From contig UQYT01000007.1 of assembly GCA_900545405.1 (NCBI GenBank), forward strand, positions 12,128 through 76,127: a stretch of 64,000 nucleotides of DNA, in the 5' to 3' direction. The notes beneath the pieces are model-generated. The model searched no databases. It was given only the letters and a program-made list of their open reading frames with translations, and was not told where the DNA came from. The translations under genes were made by a program, and so were the position numbers. The stretch comes from an uncultured Eubacteriales bacterium (GTDB taxonomy: Bacteria > Bacillota > Clostridia > Oscillospirales > Oscillospiraceae). Each line of letters starts with the position of its first letter. Within the stretch, counting starts at the first letter, position 1. Positions 7,834 to 18,846 of this stretch are shown here, in pieces.

Positions 7834-9595
7834 CATTATCCTCCGTAAATGTCTGTGCCCGGTAGAGGCCGGCATAAACGCCGTTTTTGGCCATCAGCTC
7901 CTCGTGCGTGCCCAGCTCCTGGACGCGCTCGTCCTCTATTACCGCTATCCTGTCCGCACCGTGTATTGTGGAGAGCCGGTGCGCTATTATTATGCTCGTC
8001 CTGCCCACGGCCAGCTCGTCGAGAGAGGCCTGGATGCGCTGCTCCGTGACCGTGTCCAGCGCGCTGGTCGCCTCGTCCATGACCAGGATGGGCGGGTTCT
8101 TGAGGAACACGCGCGCTATCGAGAGCCGCTGCTTCTGTCCGCCGGAGAGCATTACGCCGCGCTCGCCGACGTAGCTGTCGTAGCCGTCCGGCATGGCCAT
8201 GATCTCCTGATGTATCTCCGCGCGCACCGCGGCGGCGACGACCTCGGCGTCCGTGGCATCCGGGCGGCCGTAGCGGATGTTCTCGCGGATGGTGCCCGCG
8301 AAGATGAACACGTCCTGCTGGATGATGCCTATGCTGCGGCGGAGCGACTCCTGCGTCACGTGCCGGACGTCTATGCCGTCCACGAGGACGGCGCCGCCGG
8401 TCACGTCGTAGAACCTCGGCAGCAGCTGGCAGAGCGTGGTCTTGCCGCCGCCCGAGGGGCCGACGACGGCCAGCTTCTCGCCCGGGGCGATCTTGAGCGA
8501 CACGTGCTCGAGCACGGGGCCGGCCTCGTCGTTATACGAGAAGCTCACGTCGCGATACTCGACCTCGCCGCGCACGTTTTTGAGCTCGATGGCGTCCGGG
8601 GCGTCCTGGACGTCCGGCTCGGTGCGCATGAGCTCGAGGAAGCGGGAGAAGCCCGCGGTGCCCTGCATGTAGACCTCGGAGAAGCTCGCGAGCTTGCGCA
8701 CCGGGGTCACGAAGGTGGAGACATAGAGCGAGAAGGTGACGAGGTCCACATAGTCCATGCGCCCGCCCATGATGAGCGCGCCGCCCGCGGCGACGACCAG
8801 CACCTGCATGACGCTGGTGGTGAACTCCATACCGCTCATGAAGCCGCCCATGGCCTTGAAATAGCGGTTGCGCGCGGCCTTGTAGCGCTCATTTGCGGCG
8901 ACGAACTTCTCGTCCTCGGCCTCCTCGTTGGCGAAGGCCTTGGCGGTGCGGATGCCGGAGATGCCGGACTCGATGGCGGCGTTTATCTCCGCGGTCTGAC
9001 GCTTTACCTCGATGTTCGCCTTCTTCATGCTGACGCGGCGGGAGAGCGTGAACATGATGAGCAGCGGCAGGCAGACGGCCAGCACCAGCGCGAGGCGCCA
9101 CTCTATGCCCGCGAGCACGATGAGCGAGCCGATGATGGTGAGGACGCTGATGAGGATGTCCTCCGGCCCGTGGTGGGCGAGCTCCGTTATCTCAAAGAGG
9201 TCGGAGGTGATGCGGCTCATGAGCACGCCGGTGCGGTTGTGGTCGAAGAAGGAGAAGCTGAGCTTCTGCATGTGGTTGAACACCGCGTGGCGCATGTCCG
9301 CCTCGATGTACACGCCCATCTTGTGGCCCAGCACGGTGATGAGGTAGTACAAAACGCCCTTGAGTATGTAGGCGGCGAACATGGCCGCCATGATGACGAA
9401 AAAGGTGGTGTAGAGCTTCTCCGGCAGCAGCGTCTGCATAGATACTCGCGTGATATACGGAAACGCGAGGTCTATTACCGCCACGGCTATGGCGCAGCTC
9501 ATGTCCAGGGCGAAGAGCCCCAGGTGCGGCCGGAAGAAGGAGAAGAACACCGAAAGATCGGATCTTTGGAATTTGTTCCGGTTTTTTGCTTTCAA
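7826..9595 (-). CDS. ABC exporter, fused membrane and ATPase half-transporter
   Basis: The 589-residue protein has an N-terminal six-helix exporter domain (about residues 15-310) and a C-terminal nucleotide-binding domain. The latter shows Walker A GPSGGGKTT, the signature LSGGQKQR, Walker B PILVMDEATSALD and the H-loop IIAHRLSTI. It therefore works as a homodimer, or pairs with another half-transporter not present here. MsbA/BmrA-like lipid or multidrug export is possible, but the substrate is unknown. Translation probably starts at TTG 9595, because TGAGGTAG lies just upstream and overlaps the rnhA stop codon. It sits at the 3' end of the dnaA-gyrA-rnhA gene string. Confidence 0.9.
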   Translation of the reverse strand: MKAKNRNKFQRSDLSVFFSFFRPHLGLFALDMSCAIAVAVIDLAFPYITRVSMQTLLPEKLYTTFFVIMAAMFAAYILKGVLYYLITVLGHKMGVYIEADMRHAVFNHMQKLSFSFFDHNRTGVLMSRITSDLFEITELAHHGPEDILISVLTIIGSLIVLAGIEWRLALVLAVCLPLLIMFTLSRRVSMKKANIEVKRQTAEINAAIESGISGIRTAKAFANEEAEDEKFVAANERYKAARNRYFKAMGGFMSGMEFTTSVMQVLVVAAGGALIMGGRMDYVDLVTFSLYVSTFVTPVRKLASFSEVYMQGTAGFSRFLELMRTEPDVQDAPDAIELKNVRGEVEYRDVSFSYNDEAGPVLEHVSLKIAPGEKLAVVGPSGGGKTTLCQLLPRFYDVTGGAVLVDGIDVRHVTQESLRRSIGIIQQDVFIFAGTIRENIRYGRPDATDAEVVAAAVRAEIHQEIMAMPDGYDSYVGERGVMLSGGQKQRLSIARVFLKNPPILVMDEATSALDTVTEQRIQASLDELAVGRTSIIIAHRLSTIHGADRIAVIEDERVQELGTHEELMAKNGVYAGLYRAQTFTEDNDV

Positions 9596-9605
9596 GTCGT
9601 CTACC

Positions 9606-10046
9606 TCATTGGCGAGAATATTTGTCCCTTTCGGCGACGGCGAGGGCGTCGCAGCGCTCGTTGTACTCGTGGCCGTCGTGGCCCTTGAGCCAGTTGAAAT
9701 TGACCCTGTGCAGGCCCAGCAGGCGGTCCAGCTCCTGCCAGAGCTCGATATTCTTGAGCTCCCCGCCCTTGCGCTTCCAGCCGCGACGCTTCCAGCCCGC
9801 GAGCCAGCCCTCGTTTATCGCCTTTTCGATATACTGGGAGTCCGTCCAGAGCTCCACCTCGCAGCTCTCCTTGAGGGCCGTGAGCGCCGATATTACCGCC
9901 ATCAGCTCCATGCGGTTGTTCGTCGTAGCGCTCTCGCCGCCGGAGAGCTCGCGCTCGTTTTCGCCGTAGGTGAGTATGGCCGCCCAGCCGCCGGGGCCCG
10001 GGTTTCCCGAGCAGGCCCCGTCAGTGTATATGCAAACTTTTTTCAT
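9606..10046 (-). CDS. rnhA: Ribonuclease HI
   Basis: A 146-residue enzyme that cuts the RNA strand of RNA-DNA hybrids such as R-loops and Okazaki primers. The four carboxylates of the active site are visible: Asp9 in IYTDGACSGNPGPGG, Glu47 in NNRMELMA, Asp69 in LWTDSQY and Asp133 in NERCDALA. The conserved His-containing loop (GHDGHEYNERCD) and the basic protrusion WLAGWKRRGWKRKGG are also present, the latter typical of E. coli-type RNase HI. It begins 2 bp after gyrA, so it is almost certainly translated from the gyrase transcript. Confidence 0.96.
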   Translation of the reverse strand: MKKVCIYTDGACSGNPGPGGWAAILTYGENERELSGGESATTNNRMELMAVISALTALKESCEVELWTDSQYIEKAINEGWLAGWKRRGWKRKGGELKNIELWQELDRLLGLHRVNFNWLKGHDGHEYNERCDALAVAERDKYSRQ

Positions 10047-10048
10047 TA

Positions 10049-12580
10049 TTATTCGTCGGTCTCTCCGGTCTCAGGGGCCTCGGAGGGCTCGGCTTCGGCG
10101 CCGTCCTCCTCCTCGCGGTCCGTGCGCGCGACGGAGATAACCTTGGCGCCCGGATTCGGGCGCATGATGCGCACGCCCTGGGTGGCGCGGCCGAGGATGG
10201 AGACGCCGGAGGCCGCGGTGCGGATGATGGTGCCGTCGTCGGCGACGATGAGCAGGTCGTCGTCGTCATGGACGACCTTGACGTCCGCGACGTAGCCGGT
10301 CTTTTCGGTGCAGTTGTAGTTCTTGAGGCCCATGCCGCCGCGGCTCTGGGGCTGGCGCTCGCCGTCCGCGCCGCGGAGATACTCGTCGAGCGGGGTGCGC
10401 TTGCCGTAGCCGTTCTCGGTGACGGAGAGCAGCTCCGTGCCGCCTCCGGCGCGGCCAGCGCCGACGACATAGTCGCCCTCGCGCAGCTTTATGCCGCGCA
10501 CTCCCGCGGCCTCACGGCCCATGGGACGCACGTCGTTCTCGTCAAAGCAGATGGCGTAGCCCTCGTGAGTGGCAATGAGGATGTTCTGCTTGCCGTCCGT
10601 GAGGCGGACGGTGATGAGCTCGTCGTCCTCGGCGATGGAGAGAGCGCGGATGCCGGTCTTGCGGATGTTCTTTATGGCGTCCAGCGGCAGGCGCTTGACC
10701 GTGCCGTTTCTCGTGACCATGAAGATGTACATGTCTCCCAGCTCACGCACGTGCAGCATGGCGCTGACCTTCTCGCCCGGCTCGACGGGGATGATGTTCA
10801 CGATATTGGTCCCGCGCGCGGTGCGGCCGGCCTCGGGTATCTGATAGCCCTTCTTGCGGTAGACCCGGCCGAAGTTGGTGAAGAAGAGGATGTAGTCGTG
10901 GGTCGAGGCGGTGAACACGGTCTCGACATAGTCCTCCTCGCGCGTGGTCATGGCGCGGACGCCCTTGCCGCCGCGGCCCTGGGCGCGGTACTCGGAGGCG
11001 GCCATGCGCTTTATATATCCGCCGTGGGTGAGGGTGTAGACGCACTCCTCCTCCTCGATGAGGTCTTCGACGTCGATCTCGTCCTCGACGTCCTGGATCT
11101 CGGTCTTGCGCTCGTCGCCGTACTTGTCGCGGATGGCGGCGAGCTCGTCCTTGAGGACGCCCTTTATCTTCTCGGGGTCGGCGAGCAGGCCCTCGTAATA
11201 GGCTATGCGCTCCTCGAGCTCGGCGTATTCCTTCTCCAGCTTCTCGCGGTCGAGGCCCTGGAGGGCTTTGAGACGCATGTCGAGGATGGCCTGGGCCTGC
11301 ACGTCGTCGAGGCCGAAGCGCGCCATCAGGTTCTCCTTGGCGTCGTCATAGCTGTGGCGGATTATGCGGATGACCTCGTCGATGTTGTCCTGGGCGATGA
11401 GCAGGCCCTCGAGCAGGTGCTCGCGCTCCTTGGCCTTTTTGAGGTCGTACTTGGTGCGGCGGGTAATTATCTCCTCCTGGAACTTGAGATACTCGTCGAT
11501 GATGTGGCGCAGGGAGAGTATCTTCGGCTGGCTCTGGTTGTCCACGAGGGCCAGCATGTTGATGGAGAAGGAGGTCTGCAGCTGGGTCTGGGCGAAGAGG
11601 CGGTTCAGGACGACCTGGGTGTTCGCATCGCGCTTTATCTCGATGACTATGCGCATGCCGTTGCGGTCGGACTCGTCGCGCAGTCCGGAGATGCCCTCGA
11701 TGCGCTTGTCGCGCACCTGGTCGGCGATGTTCTCTATGAGCTGGCGCTTGTTGACCTGATAGGGCAGCTCGGTGACGATGATGCGGAAACGGTCGTGGCC
11801 GTACTCCTCTATCTCGGTGCGGGCGCGGACGATGACCTTGCCGCGTCCGGTGGCGTAGGCGGCGCGGATGCCGCTGCGGCCCATGATTATGCCCTTTGTG
11901 GGGAAGTCGGGGCCCTTTATATACTCCATGAGGTCCGGGAGACCGGCGTCCGGGTTGTCGAGGACGCAGATGCAGGCGTTTATGACCTCGGTGAGGTTGT
12001 GGGGCGGGATGTTCGTCGCCATGCCGACGGCGATGCCGCTCGAGCCGTTGACCAGGAGGTTCGGGAAGCGCGCGGGGAGCACGCGGGGCTCCTTTCGGCT
12101 CTCGTCGAAGTTGGGGTCCCAGTCCACGGTCTCCTTGTCGATGTCCCGGAGCATCTCGTCGGATATTTTCGCCATGCGGGCCTCAGTGTAACGGTAGGCC
12201 GCCGGGGGATCGCCGTCCACGGAGCCGAAGTTGCCGTGGCCGTCAATGAGCGGATAGCGCATGGAAAAGTCCTGCGCGAGACGGACCAGCGCGTCGTAAA
12301 CGGAGCCGTCGCCGTGCGGATGGTAGTGACCGAGCACGTCGCCGACGGCGGTGGCGCACTTCTTGAAGGCCTTGTCGGAGGTGAGCCCGCCCTCGTACAT
12401 AGTGTAGAGGATGCGCCGGTGGACGGGCTTGAGCCCGTCGCGCACGTCCGGCAGCGCACGGCCCACGATGACGCTCATCGCGTAGTCGATATAGCTGGTC
12501 TTCATCTCGTTCACGATCTCGCTCGTGACGATCTTCTGGTCGGGGAACATTATGTCTTCTGGCTTATAATCCTTTGCCAT
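10049..12580 (-). CDS. gyrA: DNA gyrase subunit A
   Basis: Type IIA topoisomerase subunit of 843 residues that breaks and rejoins DNA; with GyrB it introduces negative supercoils. The catalytic tyrosine is Tyr131 in AAYRYTEARM. The C-terminal wheel carries a GyrA-box-like QGRGGKG, supporting gyrase rather than topoisomerase IV. The quinolone-determining segment reads HPHGDGSVYDALVRLAQ. The residue equivalent to E. coli Ser83 is Gly92, while Asp96 matches E. coli Asp87. The tail is acidic. The gene follows gyrB by 33 bp with AAGGTGG before the ATG, and runs into rnhA. Confidence 0.97.
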   Translation of the reverse strand: MAKDYKPEDIMFPDQKIVTSEIVNEMKTSYIDYAMSVIVGRALPDVRDGLKPVHRRILYTMYEGGLTSDKAFKKCATAVGDVLGHYHPHGDGSVYDALVRLAQDFSMRYPLIDGHGNFGSVDGDPPAAYRYTEARMAKISDEMLRDIDKETVDWDPNFDESRKEPRVLPARFPNLLVNGSSGIAVGMATNIPPHNLTEVINACICVLDNPDAGLPDLMEYIKGPDFPTKGIIMGRSGIRAAYATGRGKVIVRARTEIEEYGHDRFRIIVTELPYQVNKRQLIENIADQVRDKRIEGISGLRDESDRNGMRIVIEIKRDANTQVVLNRLFAQTQLQTSFSINMLALVDNQSQPKILSLRHIIDEYLKFQEEIITRRTKYDLKKAKEREHLLEGLLIAQDNIDEVIRIIRHSYDDAKENLMARFGLDDVQAQAILDMRLKALQGLDREKLEKEYAELEERIAYYEGLLADPEKIKGVLKDELAAIRDKYGDERKTEIQDVEDEIDVEDLIEEEECVYTLTHGGYIKRMAASEYRAQGRGGKGVRAMTTREEDYVETVFTASTHDYILFFTNFGRVYRKKGYQIPEAGRTARGTNIVNIIPVEPGEKVSAMLHVRELGDMYIFMVTRNGTVKRLPLDAIKNIRKTGIRALSIAEDDELITVRLTDGKQNILIATHEGYAICFDENDVRPMGREAAGVRGIKLREGDYVVGAGRAGGGTELLSVTENGYGKRTPLDEYLRGADGERQPQSRGGMGLKNYNCTEKTGYVADVKVVHDDDDLLIVADDGTIIRTAASGVSILGRATQGVRIMRPNPGAKVISVARTDREEEDGAEAEPSEAPETGETDE

Positions 12581-12613
12581 TGTGTTACCACCTTAGGTGT
12601 AGTATTTGTCTTG

Positions 12614-14545
<1,932 letters not shown>

Positions 14546-14556
14546 ATAGCTTCCCC

Positions 14557-14799
14557 TTATCTTCTGGATAGTGCCGCCGATGACAGGGACGAGAGCCAGA
14601 CCCGGCGCTCGCCGCCCTCCTCACAGAGCACGAAGGAGCGCGGCAGGTCCTCCGCGGCGTTTATGACCTCGCCCGCCTTTTCCGCGGCGGCGAGCAGTTC
14701 CCGCGTGGCGCGGGAGCAGGTGGTGTTGTCTATATCGCAGATGGCGACGACGCTGCTGCGTCTCACGACGCTGCCGCCGCCGAGGTTGAGGTATATCAT
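14557..14799 (-). CDS. remB: RemB/DUF370-family protein
   Basis: An 80-residue protein beginning MIYLNLGGGSVVRRSSVVAI, the hallmark of the DUF370 family. In Bacillus subtilis this gene (yaaB, remB) lies at the same place between recF and gyrB, and its paralogue RemA is a DNA-binding activator of biofilm matrix and osmoprotectant genes. RemB is less well understood. Family proteins assemble into rings with an LytTR-like fold. The ATG overlaps the recF stop (ATGA). The C-terminus after residue 60 is serine- and arginine-rich and poorly conserved. Confidence 0.85.
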   Translation of the reverse strand: MIYLNLGGGSVVRRSSVVAICDIDNTTCSRATRELLAAAEKAGEVINAAEDLPRSFVLCEEGGERRVWLSSLSSAALSRR

Positions 14800-15896
14800 A
14801 CGAGCCTCCCGCCGGAGATGGTCATCACCCGGCCGCCCGTCCGCTTTGCGACGCCGTCGTCCTCGCAGCAGGTGATGAGCGTCTGCCCGCCGCCGATGCG
14901 GTTCAAGACGAACTCCTGCCGCTCCGCGTCAAGCTCCGAGAGCACGTCGTCGAGCAGCAGCACGGGATATTCGCCCGTCTCGGCTAGGAAGATCTCACGC
15001 TCCGCCAGCTTTACTGAGAGCGCCGCCGTCCTCGCCTGGCCCTGGGACGCAAAGCTCCGGGCGCTCTTGCCGTTTATCATGAGCTCCAGGTCGTCCTTGT
15101 GCGCTCCGGTGAGGCACTGGCCGGAGGCGAGCTCCGCCTCGCGGTGCTTCTCCTGGTGGTCGCAGATGGCATAATATATCTCCCGCTCCGAGGCGAAGGG
15201 GTTCTCCACGCTCGAGACGGGCTTGTAGCTCATCGTGAGCTCGTCCGCCCCTCCGGAGAAGTCCCGGTTTATCGGAGCTGCCGCCTCGGCAAGGCGCTGG
15301 GAGAAAGCCGCCCGGTAGCGCGTCAGCCGTGCCGAGAGGCGGCAAAGCCGCTCCGAGAAGTCGTCGAGCGTGTCCAGCAGGCTGGGCTTCTCGCGCCAGT
15401 CGCGCAGGATGGCGCTCTTTTGCTCGTAGAGCCGGTTGAAATCCGAGAGCGCGGCGGCGTAGCCCGGGCGCAGCTGGCTTATCGCCGTGTCCATCAGCCT
15501 CCGGCGCACCGCCGCCCCCTCGCGCACCAGCGCCAGGTCGTCCGGCGAAAACAGCACGGCGGTCATGGTCCCCGCGAGCTCCGAGGCGCTCTTTTTTACG
15601 GAGTTGACAAGTATCTGCTTCCTCTGCCCGGGCGCGAGCGTTATTTTCACCGTCTGCTCCCGGCCCGCGGCCTCCACGTCGGCGAGTATCTCCGCCGAGG
15701 AGAAGCCGAAGCCCACGATCTCGCGGTCAAAGCGAGTGCGGAAGCTCTTCCCGCCCGTCAGCATGAACACGGCCTCGAGCAGATTCGTCTTTCCCTGCCC
15801 GTTCTTGCCGCGGATGACGTTGGTGCCGGGGTCGAAGGTGAAGCTCTCCCACTCGTAGTTGCGGAAGCCCGAGAGCGCTATGCGGCTGACCCTCAT
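14796..15896 (-). CDS. recF: DNA replication and repair protein RecF
   Basis: SMC-like ATPase of 366 residues that loads RecA at gapped DNA with RecO and RecR. Walker A is GKNGQGKTNLLEAVFML near residue 30, the signature region is SQGQARTAALSVKLAE, and Walker B is PVLLLDDVLSELD. The N-terminus RVSRIALSGFRNYE is the standard RecF start. It overlaps the stop of the upstream S4 gene (ATGA) and the start of remB. All these overlaps point to one transcript running from dnaA to rnhA or beyond. Confidence 0.97.
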   Translation of the reverse strand: MRVSRIALSGFRNYEWESFTFDPGTNVIRGKNGQGKTNLLEAVFMLTGGKSFRTRFDREIVGFGFSSAEILADVEAAGREQTVKITLAPGQRKQILVNSVKKSASELAGTMTAVLFSPDDLALVREGAAVRRRLMDTAISQLRPGYAAALSDFNRLYEQKSAILRDWREKPSLLDTLDDFSERLCRLSARLTRYRAAFSQRLAEAAAPINRDFSGGADELTMSYKPVSSVENPFASEREIYYAICDHQEKHREAELASGQCLTGAHKDDLELMINGKSARSFASQGQARTAALSVKLAEREIFLAETGEYPVLLLDDVLSELDAERQEFVLNRIGGGQTLITCCEDDGVAKRTGGRVMTISGGRLV

Positions 15897-16105
15897 GCGG
15901 AGGCCACCTCAACGGCCTCGCCGTCGAGCTCCACGGTGTCGCCCGGGCGTATTTTTTTGCCCCGCTGGAGGCAGACCTCGCCGTTCACTTTCACGAGCCC
16001 GTCCTCGACGCAGAGCTTGGCCTCGCCGCCGGTCTCGCAGAGCCCGGTAAATTTGAGCAGCGCGTCGAGCTTTATGAACTCGGTGGTTATTTCTATCTTT
16101 TCCAT
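15893..16105 (-). CDS. S4-domain RNA-binding protein, YaaA/RlbA type
   Basis: A 70-residue protein made almost only of an S4 domain: FIKLDALLKFTGLCETGGEAK, then VKVNGEVCLQRGKKIRPGD. In Bacillus the equivalent gene yaaA (rlbA) sits between dnaN and recF and is linked to large-subunit ribosome assembly. It starts 2 bp after the dnaN stop (TGAGCATG) and overlaps recF. The frame is also open upstream within dnaN, but the homologous part begins at this ATG. Confidence 0.88.
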   Translation of the reverse strand: MEKIEITTEFIKLDALLKFTGLCETGGEAKLCVEDGLVKVNGEVCLQRGKKIRPGDTVELDGEAVEVASA

Positions 16106-16107
16106 GC

Positions 16108-17220
16108 TCACTCCCCGGCCTTGAGGCGCACCGGAAGTATCATGTAGGTGAAGCCTTCGCTGCCGTCGGCGGCGCGGATGACGCAGGGGGAGGAGCCGGT
16201 GTTTATGCAGACCTCCAGCTCCTTGACCGGCGCGGCGCGCAGGGCGTCGCGGAGATAGCGGTCGTTGAAGCCTATCTCGGTGTCTCCGCCCTCGCCCTCG
16301 CAAGGGCAGACGTCGCCGGCCTTGCCGAGAGGGGTGTTGCAGAAGAAGTCTATCCTCTGGTCGCCGAACACGAGGCGGACGGGGCTCTTCATCTTCTCGT
16401 CCACGACGAGGGATACGCGGTCCGTCGCTCCGAGCAGGTCCTCGCGCAGGGCTTTTACCGTATAACGGTAGTTTTCCGGCAGGGATTTTTTGTAGTTGAG
16501 GAAATCGCCTTCCAGTTTGCGGGAGATGACGACCGTGCCGCCAATGGTGAAGGAGGTGTGCTTGGTACCGACGTTCAGGAGGACTTCTTCGTCGGAATCG
16601 CCGCACAGTCTTTCAACATCCAGCAGGGCCGAGCCGGGGATGATGAAGTGCATGCCCTCGGTGCCGCCCTTGACCTCCTCGCGGCGGATCGCAAGGCGGT
16701 ATCCGTCGACGGAGACCATCGTGAGGCGGCCGCTCTCGAGCTCGAAGAGGCTGCCCATGTAGACCGGGCGGCTCTCGTTGGTGGAGACGGCGAAGATGCT
16801 CTCGTCTATCATGCTGCGGAGCACCTTCTGCGGTATGCGGATGGCCTCGCTCTCGTCGACCTCGGGGAGTTCGGGGTAATCGGCCGCAGGCAGGGCCATG
16901 AAGCTGTACTCGCTCTGGCCGCATTTAACGCTCGCGCGGCTGTCCTCGCCGACTTCAACGGTGACTATGCCGTCCGGCAGCAGGCGCATCATCTCTGAAA
17001 ACAGCTTGGCCGTCATCAAAACGGCGGAACCTGTCTGGGCCACATCGGCTTCGATGTTCATATAGATGCCCTTCTTGAGGTCGTAGCCCGTGACGCGGAC
17101 TCCGGCCCCGGCCTCTATGAGCAGGCCCTCGAGCGCGGAGATGGGGCTCTTGGCCGAAGCGGCTCTGGATGCGGCGGCTACGGCCGTCTGCAAAAGGTGC
17201 TTTTCACAGGAAAATTTCAT
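16108..17220 (-). CDS. dnaN: DNA polymerase III sliding clamp (beta subunit)
   Basis: A 370-residue ring subunit that tethers the replicative polymerase to DNA. The start MKFSCEKHLLQTAV, the first-domain pattern SALEGLLIEAGAGVRVTGYDLKKGI and the end with YMILPVRL are typical of bacterial beta clamps. The C-terminal methionine- and proline-containing strand forms part of the hydrophobic pocket that binds clamp-interacting peptides. It is preceded by an AGGAGGACG site and a 251-bp AT-richer spacer after dnaA that may hold origin elements. Confidence 0.97.
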   Translation of the reverse strand: MKFSCEKHLLQTAVAAASRAASAKSPISALEGLLIEAGAGVRVTGYDLKKGIYMNIEADVAQTGSAVLMTAKLFSEMMRLLPDGIVTVEVGEDSRASVKCGQSEYSFMALPAADYPELPEVDESEAIRIPQKVLRSMIDESIFAVSTNESRPVYMGSLFELESGRLTMVSVDGYRLAIRREEVKGGTEGMHFIIPGSALLDVERLCGDSDEEVLLNVGTKHTSFTIGGTVVISRKLEGDFLNYKKSLPENYRYTVKALREDLLGATDRVSLVVDEKMKSPVRLVFGDQRIDFFCNTPLGKAGDVCPCEGEGGDTEIGFNDRYLRDALRAAPVKELEVCINTGSSPCVIRAADGSEGFTYMILPVRLKAGE

Positions 17221-17471
17221 GTCGTCCTCCTTGGCTGTGCGGGCGCGGTTTTTCGCCCTAGGATAAATAGATAGGATAATTTTTAGTAGACGTAGTATTA
17301 GGCGTGTTCAAATGTTGAAAACCGTCCGGAGCCCTTGAAAAATCGAGAAAAGTTTTCAACATGGCGAATGTGGGTTTTGAACCGAAGATAACAGGCAAAA
17401 TAAGGCAGAAAATTTTGCAAACAGTTTTGAACAGAGAGTTAACAGTTTTTAAACGAGGGGCTGTGTAAAAC
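17221..17471. other. dnaA-dnaN spacer with degenerate DnaA-box-like 9-mers (candidate origin region)
   Basis: This spacer is much richer in A and T than its surroundings. It contains four related 9-mers: TGTTGAAAA at 17313 (TTTTCAACA on the other strand), TTTTCAACA at 17353, TTTTGAACC at 17375 and TTTTGAACA at 17425. TTTTCAACA differs from the relaxed DnaA box TTTTCCACA at one position. An A/T-rich stretch at 17261-17292 could be a duplex-unwinding element. In Bacillus subtilis the unwinding part of oriC lies in the same spacer. No perfect TTATCCACA box is present, so this is a candidate only. Confidence 0.35.
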
Positions 17472-18782
17472 TCAGGAGCGCGAATTGATGTTTGAGGAGA
17501 TGTCGCGCACGGTGGCGGAGATCTCGGGGTCGGTCTTTATGAGGTCCTCGACCTTGCGGATGGAGGTGAGCACCGTGGAGTGGTTGCGGCCCTCGTACTG
17601 GCTGCCGATGTCCACGAGGGAGAGATTCGTGAGGTTGCGCATGAGGTACATGCTCACCTGCCGGGCCTTGGCGAGGTTCTTGGAGCGCCGCTGGCCGCGG
17701 ATGTCGGCTGCGGTGATGGAGAAGTAGCGCGCGGTCTCCTCGATTATGACCTCCGGCGTGGGTATGTAGGCGCCGACGCGGATGACGTCCTTGATGGCGC
17801 GCTTGACGGAGGCTATCGTGATGCTGTCGTCCATGATCTCGCGGTAGGCCGTGAGGCGCTTGACCACGCCCTCGATCTGGCGTACGTTGGAGGTGATGTT
17901 CTCGGCGATGTAGGTGACCACCTCGTCGGGCAGGCACATGCCGAGCTGGGCGGCCTTGTTGCGGATTATCGCCGTGCGGGTCTCGAGGTCGGGCGGCTGC
18001 ACGTCGGCCATCAATCCGCCCTCAAAGCGGGTGCGCAGCCGGTCGTCCAGCAGGCTCATCTCCATCGGCGGCCGGTCGGCGGTGATGACGATCTGGTGTC
18101 CGTCGTTGTAAATGTTGTTGAAAGTGTTGAAGAATTCCTCCTGCGTGCTCTGTTTGCCGGCGATAAATTGGATATCGTCCACCAGCAGCAGGTCCACGAG
18201 GCGGTATTTGTTGCGGAAGTCGTCCATCATGCCGTTGCGGATGGAGTGGACCATCTCGTTCGTGAAGTCGTCCCCGCTGACATAGACGATGCGGCTCTCC
18301 GGGTTGTGGTCGTGGATGCGCTGGCCGATCGCGAGCAGCAGGTGCGTCTTGCCGAGGCCGGAGTTGCCGTATATAAAGAGGGGGTTGTAGGTCTTACCTG
18401 GATTTTCGGCGACGGCTATCGCCGCCGCGTGCGCGAATTTGTTAGACGGGCCGACGACGAAGCGGTCAAAGGTGTAGCCGTCCATCTCGGGCGGTATCTC
18501 CGTCATGTGGTGCCGCTGCTTCTGCATCTCCAGCTCCTCGGTGGTGAGCACGACGAGGTCCATGTCGCAGGAGAAGATCTCCCGCAGCGCGGCGCGTATC
18601 ACCTCGCCGAAGCGGCTGGTTATTACGCTCCGCTTGAAGTCGGAGGTGGTCTGTATGACCATGTTCGTCTCCCCCAGCTCCACCGGAGAGCAGTCCGCAA
18701 ACCAGGTGTTGTAGGCCGTGGACGTGATGTTCTTGGAGATCTCTGCGAGGATGCTCTGCCACACGGAATTCAAAGAGTCCAT
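17472..18782 (-). CDS. dnaA: Chromosomal replication initiator DnaA
   Basis: AAA+ initiator of 436 residues that binds DnaA boxes and opens the origin. Domain I is residues 1-85. The AAA+ core holds Walker A GNSGLGKTHLLLAIG (residues 139-153) and Walker B DLLLVDDIQFIAGK. Domain IV carries the DnaA signature EGRNHSTVLTSIRKVE for box recognition. The linker (domain II) is very short, about 15 residues. The gene has its own promoter and a leader containing a terminator-like hairpin. It heads a string of at least seven co-oriented replication genes. Confidence 0.98.
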   Translation of the reverse strand: MDSLNSVWQSILAEISKNITSTAYNTWFADCSPVELGETNMVIQTTSDFKRSVITSRFGEVIRAALREIFSCDMDLVVLTTEELEMQKQRHHMTEIPPEMDGYTFDRFVVGPSNKFAHAAAIAVAENPGKTYNPLFIYGNSGLGKTHLLLAIGQRIHDHNPESRIVYVSGDDFTNEMVHSIRNGMMDDFRNKYRLVDLLLVDDIQFIAGKQSTQEEFFNTFNNIYNDGHQIVITADRPPMEMSLLDDRLRTRFEGGLMADVQPPDLETRTAIIRNKAAQLGMCLPDEVVTYIAENITSNVRQIEGVVKRLTAYREIMDDSITIASVKRAIKDVIRVGAYIPTPEVIIEETARYFSITAADIRGQRRSKNLAKARQVSMYLMRNLTNLSLVDIGSQYEGRNHSTVLTSIRKVEDLIKTDPEISATVRDISSNINSRS

Positions 18783-18797
18783 CTTTTTCCCCCTCAG

Positions 18798-18826
18798 AAA
18801 AATGCGCCCTCCAGAGAGGGGCGCAT
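18798..18826 (-). promoter_or_regulatory. Terminator-like hairpin in the dnaA leader (possible attenuator)
   Basis: On the - strand a GC-rich stem of about 10 bp (GAGGGCGCAT against ATGCGCCCCTC, one bulged G) is followed at once by TTTTT. It lies between the dnaA promoter and the ribosome site GAGGGGG. A terminator in this place would cut most transcripts before dnaA unless antitermination occurs. No alternative hairpin or RNA-binding motif is obvious in the short leader. Confidence 0.6.
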
Positions 18827-18846
18827 ACTTATATGATTCTACACCT

